Below are positions 37,998 through 45,878 of a stretch of 64,000 bases of DNA, piece after piece. The notes beneath the pieces are model-generated. The model was given only the letters and a program-made list of their open reading frames with translations. It was not told where the DNA came from and made no database searches. The stretch covers positions 5,642,001 through 5,706,000 of the forward strand of contig NZ_JACHDP010000001.1 of NCBI RefSeq assembly GCF_014201145.1, given 5' to 3'. The first letter of the stretch is position 1; the number at the start of each line of letters is the position of its first letter. The DNA comes from Micromonospora parathelypteridis (GTDB lineage: Bacteria; Actinomycetota; Actinomycetes; Mycobacteriales; Micromonosporaceae). The translations under genes and the position numbers were made by a program.

Positions 37998-39083
37998 ATG
38001 GCAACGCTGCTCGCGATCGGCACCGCCAAAGGATTGTTTCTCGCCACCAGCACCGATGACCGGCACAGCTGGGAGATCACCGGCCCGCACTTCCCGATGA
38101 ACGGCGTCTACGCGGTCGCGGTCGACACCCGTCGCGCCACCCCGCGGCTGCTCGCCGGGGTGACCAGCTCACACTTCGGGCCCAGCGTCGCCACCAGCGA
38201 CGACCTCGGCGCTTCCTGGGACGAGCCCGACCAGGCGCCGGTCGCGTTCCCGGCCGACACCGGCGTCTCCCTCGGGCGGGTCTGGCAACTGATGCCGGGC
38301 AACCCCGACGAGCCGGACGTCGTCTGGGCCGGCACCGAGCCGTCGGCGTTGTTCAAGTCCACCGACGGTGGCCGCAGCTTCGAGATGGTCCGCTCCCTCT
38401 GGGACCACCCGCACCGTCCGCAGTGGGAGGCCGGATTCGGCGGCCAGGCCATCCACACCGTGCTGCCCCACCCGCGTGACCCGGCCCGGCTGCTGGTCGC
38501 CATGTCCACCGGCGGGGTCTACCGCTCGGAGGACGCGGGGGCGAGCTGGACCCCGGGCAACACCGGCATCCGTGCCTACTTCTTTCCCGACGAGTGGCCG
38601 GAGTTCGGCCAGTGTGTGCACAAGGTCGCCCGGGACGCCGGCAACCCCGAACGGCTGTATGCGCAGAACCACCACGGCGTCTACCGCTCCGACGACGACG
38701 GCCGCACCTGGTCCTCGATCGCCGACGGGTTGCCCAGCGACTTCGGCTTCCCGATGGTGGCGCACCCGGGGCGGGGCGGCGTGGTCTGGACCTTCCCGTT
38801 GGTGGCCGACGGCGAGCGGTTCCCGACCGACCACCGCTGCCGGGTGTTCCGTTCCGTCGACGCCGGCGGCAAGTGGGAGCCGCTGTCGGTGGGGCTGCCC
38901 GAGGGGCCGTTCTATCCGGCGGTGCTGCGCGACGCGATGTGCGCCGATGACGCCACCCCCGGTGGGGTCTACTTCGGCACCCGCTCCGGCTCGGTCTACG
39001 CCAGCCGCGACGAGGGCGACTCGTGGTCCTTGGTGGCGGCGCACCTGCCCGACGTGCTCTGCGTCCGAGCCGCGGCGGTCTGA
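37998..39083 (+). CDS. BNR/sialidase-like beta-propeller protein
   Basis: A 361-residue protein made of repeated blades with Asp-box sequences (SDDLGASWDEPD, STDGGRSFEMV, SEDAGASWTPGN, SDDDGRTWSSI, SVDAGGKWEPL, SRDEGDSWSLV), about six in all. Such repeats form a beta-propeller. The catalytic Arg triad of sialidases is not evident, and there is no signal peptide, so it is probably cytoplasmic and non-sialidase. GGAGG precedes the ATG. It is followed after 2 nt by a sulfur-carrier-like gene, which suggests joint function. Confidence 0.85.
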   Translation: MATLLAIGTAKGLFLATSTDDRHSWEITGPHFPMNGVYAVAVDTRRATPRLLAGVTSSHFGPSVATSDDLGASWDEPDQAPVAFPADTGVSLGRVWQLMPGNPDEPDVVWAGTEPSALFKSTDGGRSFEMVRSLWDHPHRPQWEAGFGGQAIHTVLPHPRDPARLLVAMSTGGVYRSEDAGASWTPGNTGIRAYFFPDEWPEFGQCVHKVARDAGNPERLYAQNHHGVYRSDDDGRTWSSIADGLPSDFGFPMVAHPGRGGVVWTFPLVADGERFPTDHRCRVFRSVDAGGKWEPLSVGLPEGPFYPAVLRDAMCADDATPGGVYFGTRSGSVYASRDEGDSWSLVAAHLPDVLCVRAAAV

Positions 39084-39085
39084 GC

Positions 39086-39361
39086 GTGGTCACCGTGTTG
39101 CTGCCCGGCCCGCTGCGTGGCGAGGCTGGTGGTGCCAGTCGGCTGAACGTGAGCGCCGCCGGGACACTGCGGGCGGTCCTCGACGAGCTGGCCACCGCGC
39201 ACCCGCGGCTGGCCCGACGGATCCGCGACGAGCGAGGTGAGCTGCGCCGTTACGTCAACGTCTTCGTCGACGGTGAGGACTGCCGGCACTCGGGCGGTCT
39301 GGCCACCCCCGTCGGCGACGACGCCGAGGTGCAGGTGTTGCCGTCGGTCGCCGGCGGCTGA
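39086..39361 (+). CDS. MoaD/ThiS-family ubiquitin-like protein
   Basis: A 91-residue beta-grasp protein: VVTVLLPGPLRGEAGG, LRAVLDELATAHPRLARRI, RYVNVFVDGEDCR and a C-terminal SVAGG. The terminal Gly-Gly is the group that sulfur carriers (MoaD, ThiS) use for adenylation and thiocarboxylation. No moaE, thiF or thiG is nearby. It is coupled to the propeller gene, so the pair may act together, or the carrier may be activated by an enzyme encoded elsewhere. Confidence 0.8.
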   Translation: MVTVLLPGPLRGEAGGASRLNVSAAGTLRAVLDELATAHPRLARRIRDERGELRRYVNVFVDGEDCRHSGGLATPVGDDAEVQVLPSVAGG

Positions 39362-39668
39362 GGCGACCGCGGGCCACCCGCGTTCGCCCTTGGTACGGCA
39401 TCGTGCGGGTCGGCGATGTGGCGGTGTCCCGGCTCCGGATACCGCAATGTCGCGGATATGGAGTGGATCTGAAGGGCGGGCGGTCCATGGCGCTTCGTCC
39501 GGCCCGTCCCTGGCCGGCGAGGTCGGTTGCCGGCTGGTCGTCCGTTTCCCGGAGTGACCGACGCCACCTCGGGCCGTGCCGCGTTCGGAATAGTTGCGTC
39601 GTCAAATAAGTTGTGAGCTGCGTCCGGGTAACCACGAAGGACCCGGTTCGACAAGCGAGGAGCTGGTC
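39362..39668. other. Gene-free spacer upstream of the flavin monooxygenase gene
   Basis: About 300 nt with no convincing ORF, RNA or repeat. The AT-richer stretch near 39590-39612 (containing CAAATAAG) is the most likely promoter region, but no clear -35/-10 pair stands out. Confidence 0.4.
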
Positions 39669-40808
39669 ATGCAGTTCGGAGTCTTCACCGTCGGCGACGT
39701 CACGGTTGACCCGACCACCGGGCGGGAGCCGACCGAGCATGAGCGGATCAAGGCGATGGTCGCCATCGCGCTCAAGGCCGAAGAGGTCGGTCTGGACGTC
39801 TTCGCCGCCGGCGAGCACCACAATCCGCCGTTCGTGCCCTCGTCACCGACCACCATGCTCGGCCACATCGCGGCGCGCACCGAGCGTCTGCTGCTGTCCA
39901 CCGCGACCACGTTGATCACCACCAACGACCCGGTGAAGATCGCCGAGGACTACGCGATGCTTCAGCACCTGTCCGACGGCCGGGTGGACCTGATGATGGG
40001 CCGTGGCAACACCGGCCCGGTCTACCCGTGGTTCGGTAAGGACATCCGCGCCGGCATCCCCCTCGCGATCGAGAACTACGACCTGCTGCACCGGCTGTGG
40101 CGCGAGGACGTGGTCGACTGGAAGGGGAAGTACCGCACACCGCTGCAGTCGTTCACCTCGACGCCGCGCCCCCTCGACGGCGTGCCCCCGTTCGTCTGGC
40201 ACGGCTCGATCCGCAGCCCGGAGATCGCCGAGCAGGCCGCGTACTACGGCGACGGCTTCTTCGCCAACCACATCTTCTGGCCGAAGGAGCACACCCAGCG
40301 GATGGTCCAGCTCTACCGCCAGCGGTACGCGCACTACGGCCACGGCACCGCCGACCAGGCCATCGTCGGCCTCGGCGGTCAGGTGTTCATGCGGCGCAAC
40401 TCGCAGGACGCGGTCCGGGAGTTCCGGCCGTACTTCGACAACGCCCCGGTCTACGGGCACGGGCCGTCGCTGGAGGAGTTCACCCGGGAGACGCCGCTGA
40501 CCGTGGGCAGCCCGCAGCAGGTCATCGACCGCACGCTGGGCTTCCGCGAGTACGTCGGCGACTACCAGCGGCAGCTGTTCCTGATGGACCACGCGGGCCT
40601 GCCCCTGAAGACCGTGCTGGAGCAGCTCGACCTGCTCGGCGAGGAGGTCGTGCCGGTGCTGCGCAAGGAGTTCGCCGCGCTGCGCCCGGCGCACGTGCCG
40701 GAGGCGCCGACCCACGCCTCGATGGTCGCCGCGGCCGGCGGCGCCAAGGACAGCACCGTCCACGCCGTCGACGACGTGACGGGCAAGGCGCCGGAGGTGG
40801 CCCGATGA
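39669..40808 (+). CDS. LLM-class FMN-dependent monooxygenase (CE1758-type)
   Basis: A 379-residue bacterial-luciferase-like TIM-barrel enzyme (MQFGVFTVGDV, FAAGEHHNPPF, RTERLLLSTATTLITTNDP, MMGRGNTGPVYPWFG). It would use reduced FMN and oxygen to oxidise an unknown substrate. The next gene is an FMN reductase overlapping by ATGA. This pairing corresponds to the CE1758/CE1759 two-gene families I know from Corynebacterium. GAGGAG precedes the ATG at 39669. It has a ~35-residue low-complexity C-terminal tail. Confidence 0.88.
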   Translation: MQFGVFTVGDVTVDPTTGREPTEHERIKAMVAIALKAEEVGLDVFAAGEHHNPPFVPSSPTTMLGHIAARTERLLLSTATTLITTNDPVKIAEDYAMLQHLSDGRVDLMMGRGNTGPVYPWFGKDIRAGIPLAIENYDLLHRLWREDVVDWKGKYRTPLQSFTSTPRPLDGVPPFVWHGSIRSPEIAEQAAYYGDGFFANHIFWPKEHTQRMVQLYRQRYAHYGHGTADQAIVGLGGQVFMRRNSQDAVREFRPYFDNAPVYGHGPSLEEFTRETPLTVGSPQQVIDRTLGFREYVGDYQRQLFLMDHAGLPLKTVLEQLDLLGEEVVPVLRKEFAALRPAHVPEAPTHASMVAAAGGAKDSTVHAVDDVTGKAPEVAR

Positions 40809-41440
40809 CCCACCGCACCCTGGCTGTGGTCTCGGCGGGGCTGAGTCAGCCGTCGTCGACCCGGCTGCTCGCCGACCAACTCGCCGCGGCTACCCGCGAC
40901 GAGCTGGTCCGGCGCGGCTCTGAGGTGGAGCTGCACGTCGTCGACCTGCGGGAGTACGCCCACGACGTGGTGAACAACATGCTCACCGGGTTTCCGCCGG
41001 CAGCGCTGCGCGAGGCCATCGACGCGGTGACCGGGGCGGACGGGATCATCGCCGTCACCCCGATCTTCAGCGCTTCCTACAACGGCCTGTTCAAGTCCTT
41101 CTTCGACGTGTTGGACGCCGAGTCGCTGGTCGACCGGCCAGTGCTGATCGGGGCCACCGGCGGCACCGCGCGACACTCCCTCGCCCTGGAGCACGCCGTC
41201 CGTCCGATGTTCGCCTACCTGCGGGCGGTGGTGGTCCCGACCGCGGTCTTCGCCGCCCCGGAGGACTGGGCGGATGGCACCGCCGACGGCGCGTTGCGTG
41301 CTCGGATTCGCCGCGCCGCCGGCGAGCTGACCGACCAGATCGAGCGTCGGCCGCCGGCCAGTGGCCCCGCCGACCCGTTCGCCCTCACCACCGATTTCCT
41401 CCAGATGCTCGGCCGGGGCGGGGACGCCGCGGTCAGCTGA
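40805..41440 (+). CDS. NAD(P)H-dependent FMN reductase (CE1759-type)
   Basis: A 211-residue flavodoxin-like reductase. It has VVSAGLSQPSSTRLLADQL at the N-terminus (phosphate loop), GIIAVTPIFSASYNGLFKSF and ATGGTARHSLALEHAVRP. It should supply reduced FMN to the preceding monooxygenase, with which it is translationally coupled. Its 3' end overlaps by 8 nt the convergent universal stress protein gene. Confidence 0.87.
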   Translation: MTHRTLAVVSAGLSQPSSTRLLADQLAAATRDELVRRGSEVELHVVDLREYAHDVVNNMLTGFPPAALREAIDAVTGADGIIAVTPIFSASYNGLFKSFFDVLDAESLVDRPVLIGATGGTARHSLALEHAVRPMFAYLRAVVVPTAVFAAPEDWADGTADGALRARIRRAAGELTDQIERRPPASGPADPFALTTDFLQMLGRGGDAAVS

Positions 41441-42311
41441 CCGGGTGCGGGTGGGCGACCAGCACCGGGCAGTGCGCGTGCTGGATCACCGCCTGGCTGA
41501 CCGAGCCGAGCAGCAGACCGGTGAAGCCGGCCCGGCCCCGGGTGCCCACGACCAGCAGCGACGCCGTGCCGCTGGCCTCGATGAGCCCCTGGGCCGCGCC
41601 GGCTGCCCGGACCGGATGCTCGCGCACCACCAGGTCGGGGTGCGCGGCGCGCACTGTGGTGGAGGCGTCGGCCAGCAGCCGCACCGCCTCGGCCTGGTAC
41701 GCGGCCTGCGACTCCTCGATCTCCTCCGGCACCGCCCGGTGCCCGTTCGGTGGGCCCACGTGCACCAGCACCAGCGGCACGTCCCGTAGCGCTGCCTCGT
41801 CGCCGCCGTAGCCCACGGCGAGCCGGGACGACTCGGACCCGTCGACGCCGACCAGCACCGGGGCGTCCATCGGGATCGGCGGCGCATCCGGGCGGACCAC
41901 CAGCACCGGGCAGTGCGCGTGCGCGGCCACCTGCGCGCCGACCGAGCCGAGCAGCAGACCGGCGAACCCGCCCAGCCCTCGACTGCCCACCACGACCAAC
42001 TCCGCCCCGCGGGACTCCTCGACCATCGTGATGCCGGGACCACCGGCGACCTGGCGCACCTCGACGACCAGGCCGGGCCACCGGTCAGCCAGGTCGGCCG
42101 CCGTGCGTTCCAACATCTTCTGCGCCTCCTCGGAGGGCACCGGCACCCCGATGTCGTACGGGTTGACCGGCACGCCGTAGCCGCGCGGATGCAGGTAGCC
42201 GTGCACCAGGAGCAGCGGGCGGGACCGGAGCAGGGCGGCGCTGGCCGCGTGCTCCGCGGCGACGAGGCTGGACGGCGATCCGTCCACGCCCACCACGACG
42301 GGTCGATTCAT
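41433..42311 (-). CDS. Universal stress protein, two UspA domains
   Basis: A 292-residue protein with two tandem Usp domains (residues ~1-150 and ~155-290). Each starts with a VVGVDGS-type strand and ends with the ATP-binding GSRGLGGFAGLLLGSV or GTRGRAGFTGLLLGSV motif. ATP-binding tandem Usp proteins are linked to dormancy and low oxygen in actinobacteria. The ATG at 42311 follows GGGAG. It is divergent from a winged-helix regulator gene. Confidence 0.92.
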   Translation of the reverse strand: MNRPVVVGVDGSPSSLVAAEHAASAALLRSRPLLLVHGYLHPRGYGVPVNPYDIGVPVPSEEAQKMLERTAADLADRWPGLVVEVRQVAGGPGITMVEESRGAELVVVGSRGLGGFAGLLLGSVGAQVAAHAHCPVLVVRPDAPPIPMDAPVLVGVDGSESSRLAVGYGGDEAALRDVPLVLVHVGPPNGHRAVPEEIEESQAAYQAEAVRLLADASTTVRAAHPDLVVREHPVRAAGAAQGLIEASGTASLLVVGTRGRAGFTGLLLGSVSQAVIQHAHCPVLVAHPHPVS

Positions 42312-42401
42312 CGGCACTCCCTGGGTCGGTCCGGTCATTGTCGACCGCGCACCCCCGCCCCGGCGCCGGACGCGCCGCCGAGTCAGCACCCGACGCGGCG
42401 C

Positions 42402-42430
42402 TTGCACGAAAGTACGTATGTTCGTACTAT
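42402..42430 (+). promoter_or_regulatory. Promoter with embedded palindromic operator for the winged-helix gene
   Basis: TTGCAC (42402-42407), a 17-nt spacer and TACTAT (42425-42430) form a good promoter ending 6 nt before the ATG. The palindrome AGTACG-TATGTT-CGTACT (42411-42428) fills the spacer and overlaps the -10. Binding there would block RNA polymerase, consistent with autorepression by the encoded regulator. Confidence 0.75.
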
Positions 42431-42436
42431 CGTCGT

Positions 42437-42937
42437 ATGAGCACAGTGGAGGAGCGGCTCGCCGCGCTCGAGACGCAGGTCGCCGCGCTGACCGAGCGAT
42501 CGTCGGCACCGCCAGAGCCGCCCGCCGCCGAGGGCACCTTCTGGGCCCTCGACGGACTCAAGCAACGACTGCCGCCCGACGGCGCGGGCGCGGTCCTCTA
42601 CACCGGCACCGTCCGCGTCGCGGACCAGCACTACGACTGGCAGTACGGCCGCACCGTCGACGACGTGCTCGCCGCCGACTGGACGGAGCTGGCCAGCACA
42701 CTCTCCGCGCTGGCCCACCCGGTGCGGCTGCGGCTGCTGCGGGAGGTCCTCGGCGGTCGGCAGAGCACCAGCGAGCTCGCCGAGATCGAGGAGCTGGGCA
42801 CCACCGGCCAACTTCACCATCACCTGCGTCAGATCACCGCTGCCGGTTGGCTGCGCAGCGTCGGCCGAGGCCGCTACGCGGTTCCCGCCGAACGCGTGGT
42901 GCCGCTGCTGGCCATCCTCACCGCCGCCGGCCGCTGA
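42437..42937 (+). CDS. ArsR-like winged-helix transcriptional regulator
   Basis: A 166-residue regulator. The N-terminus is a short coiled coil (VEERLAALETQVAALTER). The C-terminal ~90 residues are a winged helix (LASTLSALAHPVRLRLLREV, STSELAEIEELGTTGQLHHH, LRQITAAGWLR). No metal-binding CxC is seen in the recognition region. The ATG at 42437 has no ribosome site and lies 6 nt from the -10. The downstream serine hydrolase gene starts 60 nt later with its own ribosome site and may be its target. Confidence 0.85.
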   Translation: MSTVEERLAALETQVAALTERSSAPPEPPAAEGTFWALDGLKQRLPPDGAGAVLYTGTVRVADQHYDWQYGRTVDDVLAADWTELASTLSALAHPVRLRLLREVLGGRQSTSELAEIEELGTTGQLHHHLRQITAAGWLRSVGRGRYAVPAERVVPLLAILTAAGR

Positions 42938-42997
42938 TCCCGCACCCGAAGCGCCGGTCGCCCGAGCCACCACCACGGTGGAACCGGAAGGAGCACC

Positions 42998-44467
42998 ATG
43001 CGCAGGACGACCGTCACCGCTCTCGTCGTCGCACTGGCCGCAGTCCTCGTCGGGGTCGCGCTGATGCCCCGGGTGGCCCGACTCGGCCCGCACGCCACCG
43101 GTGATCCAGACCTGGCCAGGGCCACCCGAGCGGCCGTGCCCGACCCGGCGGGGCACCGCGGGCTCGCCGTCGCCCTGGTCGAGAACGGTCGGATCCGCAC
43201 CGCCGGCCTGGGCGATCGGGACCCCACCGGCCGGCCCGTCGAGCCGGGCACCCCGTTCGAGATCGGCTCGGTCACCAAGGCGTTCACCGGCATGCTCCTC
43301 GCCGACCAGATCGCCGCCGGTGGGGTCCGCCCCGACGACCGCCTCGGCGCCACCTGGCCCACGGTCACCGGCCCCGCCGGAGACGTCACGCTCGCCGAGT
43401 TGGCCAGCCACCGCGCCGGCCTGCCCCGGCTCGCCCCCGGCTCCCTGCTGGGCTGGGCCCGCATCCTCTGGTCCAACGTCTCCGGTGGCAACCCGTACGC
43501 CGGGCAGGGCATCGACACCGTCCGCAGCGCCGCCGACCGGGTCACCCCCGGCGACGGGCGCGGCGAGGTCCACTACTCCAACCTCGGCCCGTCCGTGCTC
43601 GGTCACGCGCTCGCCGCGAAGGCCGGCGTCGCGTACCCCGACCTGCTGCAGGCGCGGCTGCTCCGGCCACTCGGCATGGCCGCCACCGTGACCACCACCC
43701 GCGCCGACGATCTGCCGGCCGGCCGCGCCCAGGGCAGCAGAGCGGGTGGGCGGCCCCTCGACCCCTGGATGGGAGCCGGGTACGCGCCGGCCGGCGTCGG
43801 CATGTGGTCCACCGTGGAGGACCTGGGCAGGCTGGCCGCCGGGACCCTCGCCGGCACCGCGCCCGGCGCCGACGCCGCCACCGCCCGCTTCACCGAGGAC
43901 GGGAAGACCCGCATCGGGTACGGCTGGTTCACCACCCGCCACGGCGACCACGAGGTGGTCTGGCACAACGGCGGGACCGGCGGATTCCGGTCCTACCTCG
44001 GCTTCGAGCGGGTCACCGGCCGGGCGGTGGTGGTGCTCGGCAACACCGACATGGACGTCGCGCCGATCGGTCTGCGGCTGCTCGGGCTGCCAGCGCAGGA
44101 GGCCGAGGCGTCGCCGGCGGTGCAGGTCTGGCTCGGTGCTGGTCTCGCGGTGGTCTTCACCCTTCTCGGCGGCCTCTCCCTGCTCAGCACCGCCCGCCGC
44201 CGTGACCTGGACCGCGCGACGTTGCTGACGGCGGCGGTATGGGCGTTCGCCTATCTCGGGTTGGGGCACCGCATGGGGGACTGGTCGGTGGTGCCGGCCT
44301 GGCTCTGGCCACTCGGGGTCGGTCTGTCGGCAGCGGCGACGACCCTCGCCGTGACCCGGTGGCGTGCCCTGCCGGTGGTCGACGCGCGGGTGCCGTGGCG
44401 TCGCCTGTTGTCGGTGGCGAGTTCCCTGTTCGCCGCCGCGCTGGCCGTCGCGGCCGTCAGTACGTGA
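42998..44467 (+). CDS. Beta-lactamase-fold serine hydrolase with C-terminal membrane region
   Basis: A 489-residue exported or membrane-bound protein. An N-terminal hydrophobic segment (TALVVALAAVLVGVALM) anchors it outside the cell. The class C penicillin-binding-like domain has the SxxK nucleophile motif (GSVTKAFTGML), the YxN motif (HYSNLGPSVLG) and HNGGTGG in place of KTG. The last ~130 residues hold about four hydrophobic segments. Such proteins act as peptidases or esterases; resistance activity is not implied. GGAAGGAG precedes the ATG. Confidence 0.88.
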   Translation: MRRTTVTALVVALAAVLVGVALMPRVARLGPHATGDPDLARATRAAVPDPAGHRGLAVALVENGRIRTAGLGDRDPTGRPVEPGTPFEIGSVTKAFTGMLLADQIAAGGVRPDDRLGATWPTVTGPAGDVTLAELASHRAGLPRLAPGSLLGWARILWSNVSGGNPYAGQGIDTVRSAADRVTPGDGRGEVHYSNLGPSVLGHALAAKAGVAYPDLLQARLLRPLGMAATVTTTRADDLPAGRAQGSRAGGRPLDPWMGAGYAPAGVGMWSTVEDLGRLAAGTLAGTAPGADAATARFTEDGKTRIGYGWFTTRHGDHEVVWHNGGTGGFRSYLGFERVTGRAVVVLGNTDMDVAPIGLRLLGLPAQEAEASPAVQVWLGAGLAVVFTLLGGLSLLSTARRRDLDRATLLTAAVWAFAYLGLGHRMGDWSVVPAWLWPLGVGLSAAATTLAVTRWRALPVVDARVPWRRLLSVASSLFAAALAVAAVST

Positions 44468-44520
44468 GCCCGCCCGGCCAGAGGTCCCAGACTGTCACTG
44501 CCACTGCGTACCCTCGTCGG

Positions 44521-45021
44521 ATGACACCCGATCTGCGGCTGCGCCCGGTCCGCGAGGACGACCTTGTGGAGTTCTTCCTGCACCAGCAGGACCCGGAGGC
44601 CAACCGGATGGCAGCGTTCGGCCCCAAGGATCCGACCGACCGGCGCGAGTTCGCCCGGCACTGGGCCCGGGTGCTCACCAACCCGGCGAACACGGTCCGC
44701 ACCATCGAGGTCGACGGCGAGGTGGTCGGGTACGTCTCCGCCTTCCCGGTCGGCGACCAGACCGAGGTCAGCTACTGGATCGACCCGGCCCGCTGGGGCC
44801 GGGGTCACGCCACCGCAGCCCTGGACGCTCTGCTGCGCGAGCTGCCCCGACCGGTGCACGCCCGCACCGCCAAGGACAACGCCGCCTCCCTGGCGGTCCT
44901 CCGCAAGTGCGGCTTCGTGGTGATCGGTGAAGACTCGGGGTACGCCAACGGCCGCGGAGAAGACGTCGGGGAGTGGCTGCTGGAGCTGCCCGCCGACGGG
45001 CCTGACCTGGGCGGGCACTAG
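44521..45021 (+). CDS. GNAT-family N-acetyltransferase
   Basis: A 166-residue acetyltransferase. It begins MTPDLRLRPVREDDLVEFF and has the acetyl-CoA region (VSYWIDPARWGRGHATAALD) and the C-terminal NAASLAVLRKCGFVVIGED. The substrate may be a small amine or a protein N-terminus. TACCCT ends 6 nt before the ATG with no ribosome site, so the message may be leaderless. Confidence 0.88.
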   Translation: MTPDLRLRPVREDDLVEFFLHQQDPEANRMAAFGPKDPTDRREFARHWARVLTNPANTVRTIEVDGEVVGYVSAFPVGDQTEVSYWIDPARWGRGHATAALDALLRELPRPVHARTAKDNAASLAVLRKCGFVVIGEDSGYANGRGEDVGEWLLELPADGPDLGGH

Positions 45022-45030
45022 TCTCGCGGA

Positions 45031-45672
45031 GTGAACTGGTTGGATCTCGTCGGCTGGGCCGGCTCCGCGGTGCTGGTCTGGTCGCTGCTGCAGTCGCGCG
45101 TCCTGCGGCTGCGGGCGCTCAACCTCGTCGGCAGCGTCGTGCTGATCGGCTACAACGCCGCGCTCGAGGTCTGGCCCATGGTCGGGCTCAACGTCGTGCT
45201 CGCGGCAATCAACATCTGGTACCTACGCGGGATGCTCGCCACCCGCCACGACGAGAAGACCTACCAGGTGGTGGAGGTCGGTGTCGGCGACCAGTTCCTC
45301 GCGCACACGCTGCGGGTGCACGCCGCCGACATCGCCCGGTTCAACCCTGACTTCCACTGGGACCCGAAGGTCACGGGACGCTCCGCGTTCCTGGTGGTCA
45401 CGGCCGACGAGGTGGTGGGGGTGGTGCTGTCGCACGCCGAGGCGCACGGCGTCGCCCAGATCGACCTGGACTACGTGACCCCGAAGTTCCGTGACTTCAC
45501 CCCGGGCGAGTTCGTCTACCGACGCAGCCACCTGTTCACCGAGCGAGGCTTCCACCGGGTGGTCAGCCCACCCCGGATGGTCGCCCCGTACTACCACCGG
45601 CTCGGCTTCCGCCCGGAGGGCGACTCGTACGTCCTCGATCTGCCCGCATCACCGGCCGCCGATCCGGCGTAG
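45031..45672 (+). CDS. YgjV-like membrane domain fused to an acetyltransferase-like domain
   Basis: A 213-residue protein. Residues ~1-75 are three hydrophobic segments (DLVGWAGSAVLVWSLL, LRALNLVGSVVLIGYNAAL, VGLNVVLAAINIWYL) like the YgjV family. Residues ~85-205 read QVVEVGVGDQFLAHTLRVH through YYHRLGFRPEGDSYVLDL, resembling a GNAT fold with its typical GF end. TAGTCT lies 6 nt before the GTG start with no ribosome site. The 3' end runs into a tandem repeat array. Function unknown. Confidence 0.72.
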   Translation: MNWLDLVGWAGSAVLVWSLLQSRVLRLRALNLVGSVVLIGYNAALEVWPMVGLNVVLAAINIWYLRGMLATRHDEKTYQVVEVGVGDQFLAHTLRVHAADIARFNPDFHWDPKVTGRSAFLVVTADEVVGVVLSHAEAHGVAQIDLDYVTPKFRDFTPGEFVYRRSHLFTERGFHRVVSPPRMVAPYYHRLGFRPEGDSYVLDLPASPAADPA

Positions 45673-45753
45673 CCTCACCGGCCGTCGATACGGCCGTAGC
45701 GTCGTCAGCCGCCCAAGCGGCGTTGCCTCACCGGCCGCCCCTGCGGCGTGGCG
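45649..45753 (+). repeat. Four tandem ~26-bp hairpin repeats
   Basis: Units start at 45649, 45675, 45702 and 45728. Each begins TC, contains a GC-rich inverted repeat around a few unpaired bases (such as GCCGCC-CAA-GCGGCG) and ends GTAGCC, GTAGCG, GTTGCC or GTGGCG. The first unit codes for the last residues of the YgjV-like protein and its stop; the rest are intergenic. Confidence 0.7.
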
Positions 45754-45878
45754 TCGCCGGGCAGGATTCGGCCGGCGCCGCACGGGGCAAAGACACGCCT
45801 ACGCCGGGCGGGCTCGCCGACCGGCGGGGCGCCGCGCGTACCTGCCGGTGCCACCACCGGAGAGGGAGCGAACCGGGC

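Noticed and set aside
39403..39609. A 68-codon ORF in the gap before the flavin monooxygenase
   Set aside because: No ribosome site, no recognisable domain and no coupling to neighbours; probably chance in GC-rich DNA.
42998..44467. Antibiotic-resistance beta-lactamase
   Set aside because: The SxxK/YxN fold is shared by many peptidases and esterases; the long C-terminal membrane region and lack of close class C features argue against a resistance enzyme.
45649..45753. Possible CRISPR array
   Set aside because: The units are directly adjacent with no unique spacers and there are no cas genes.
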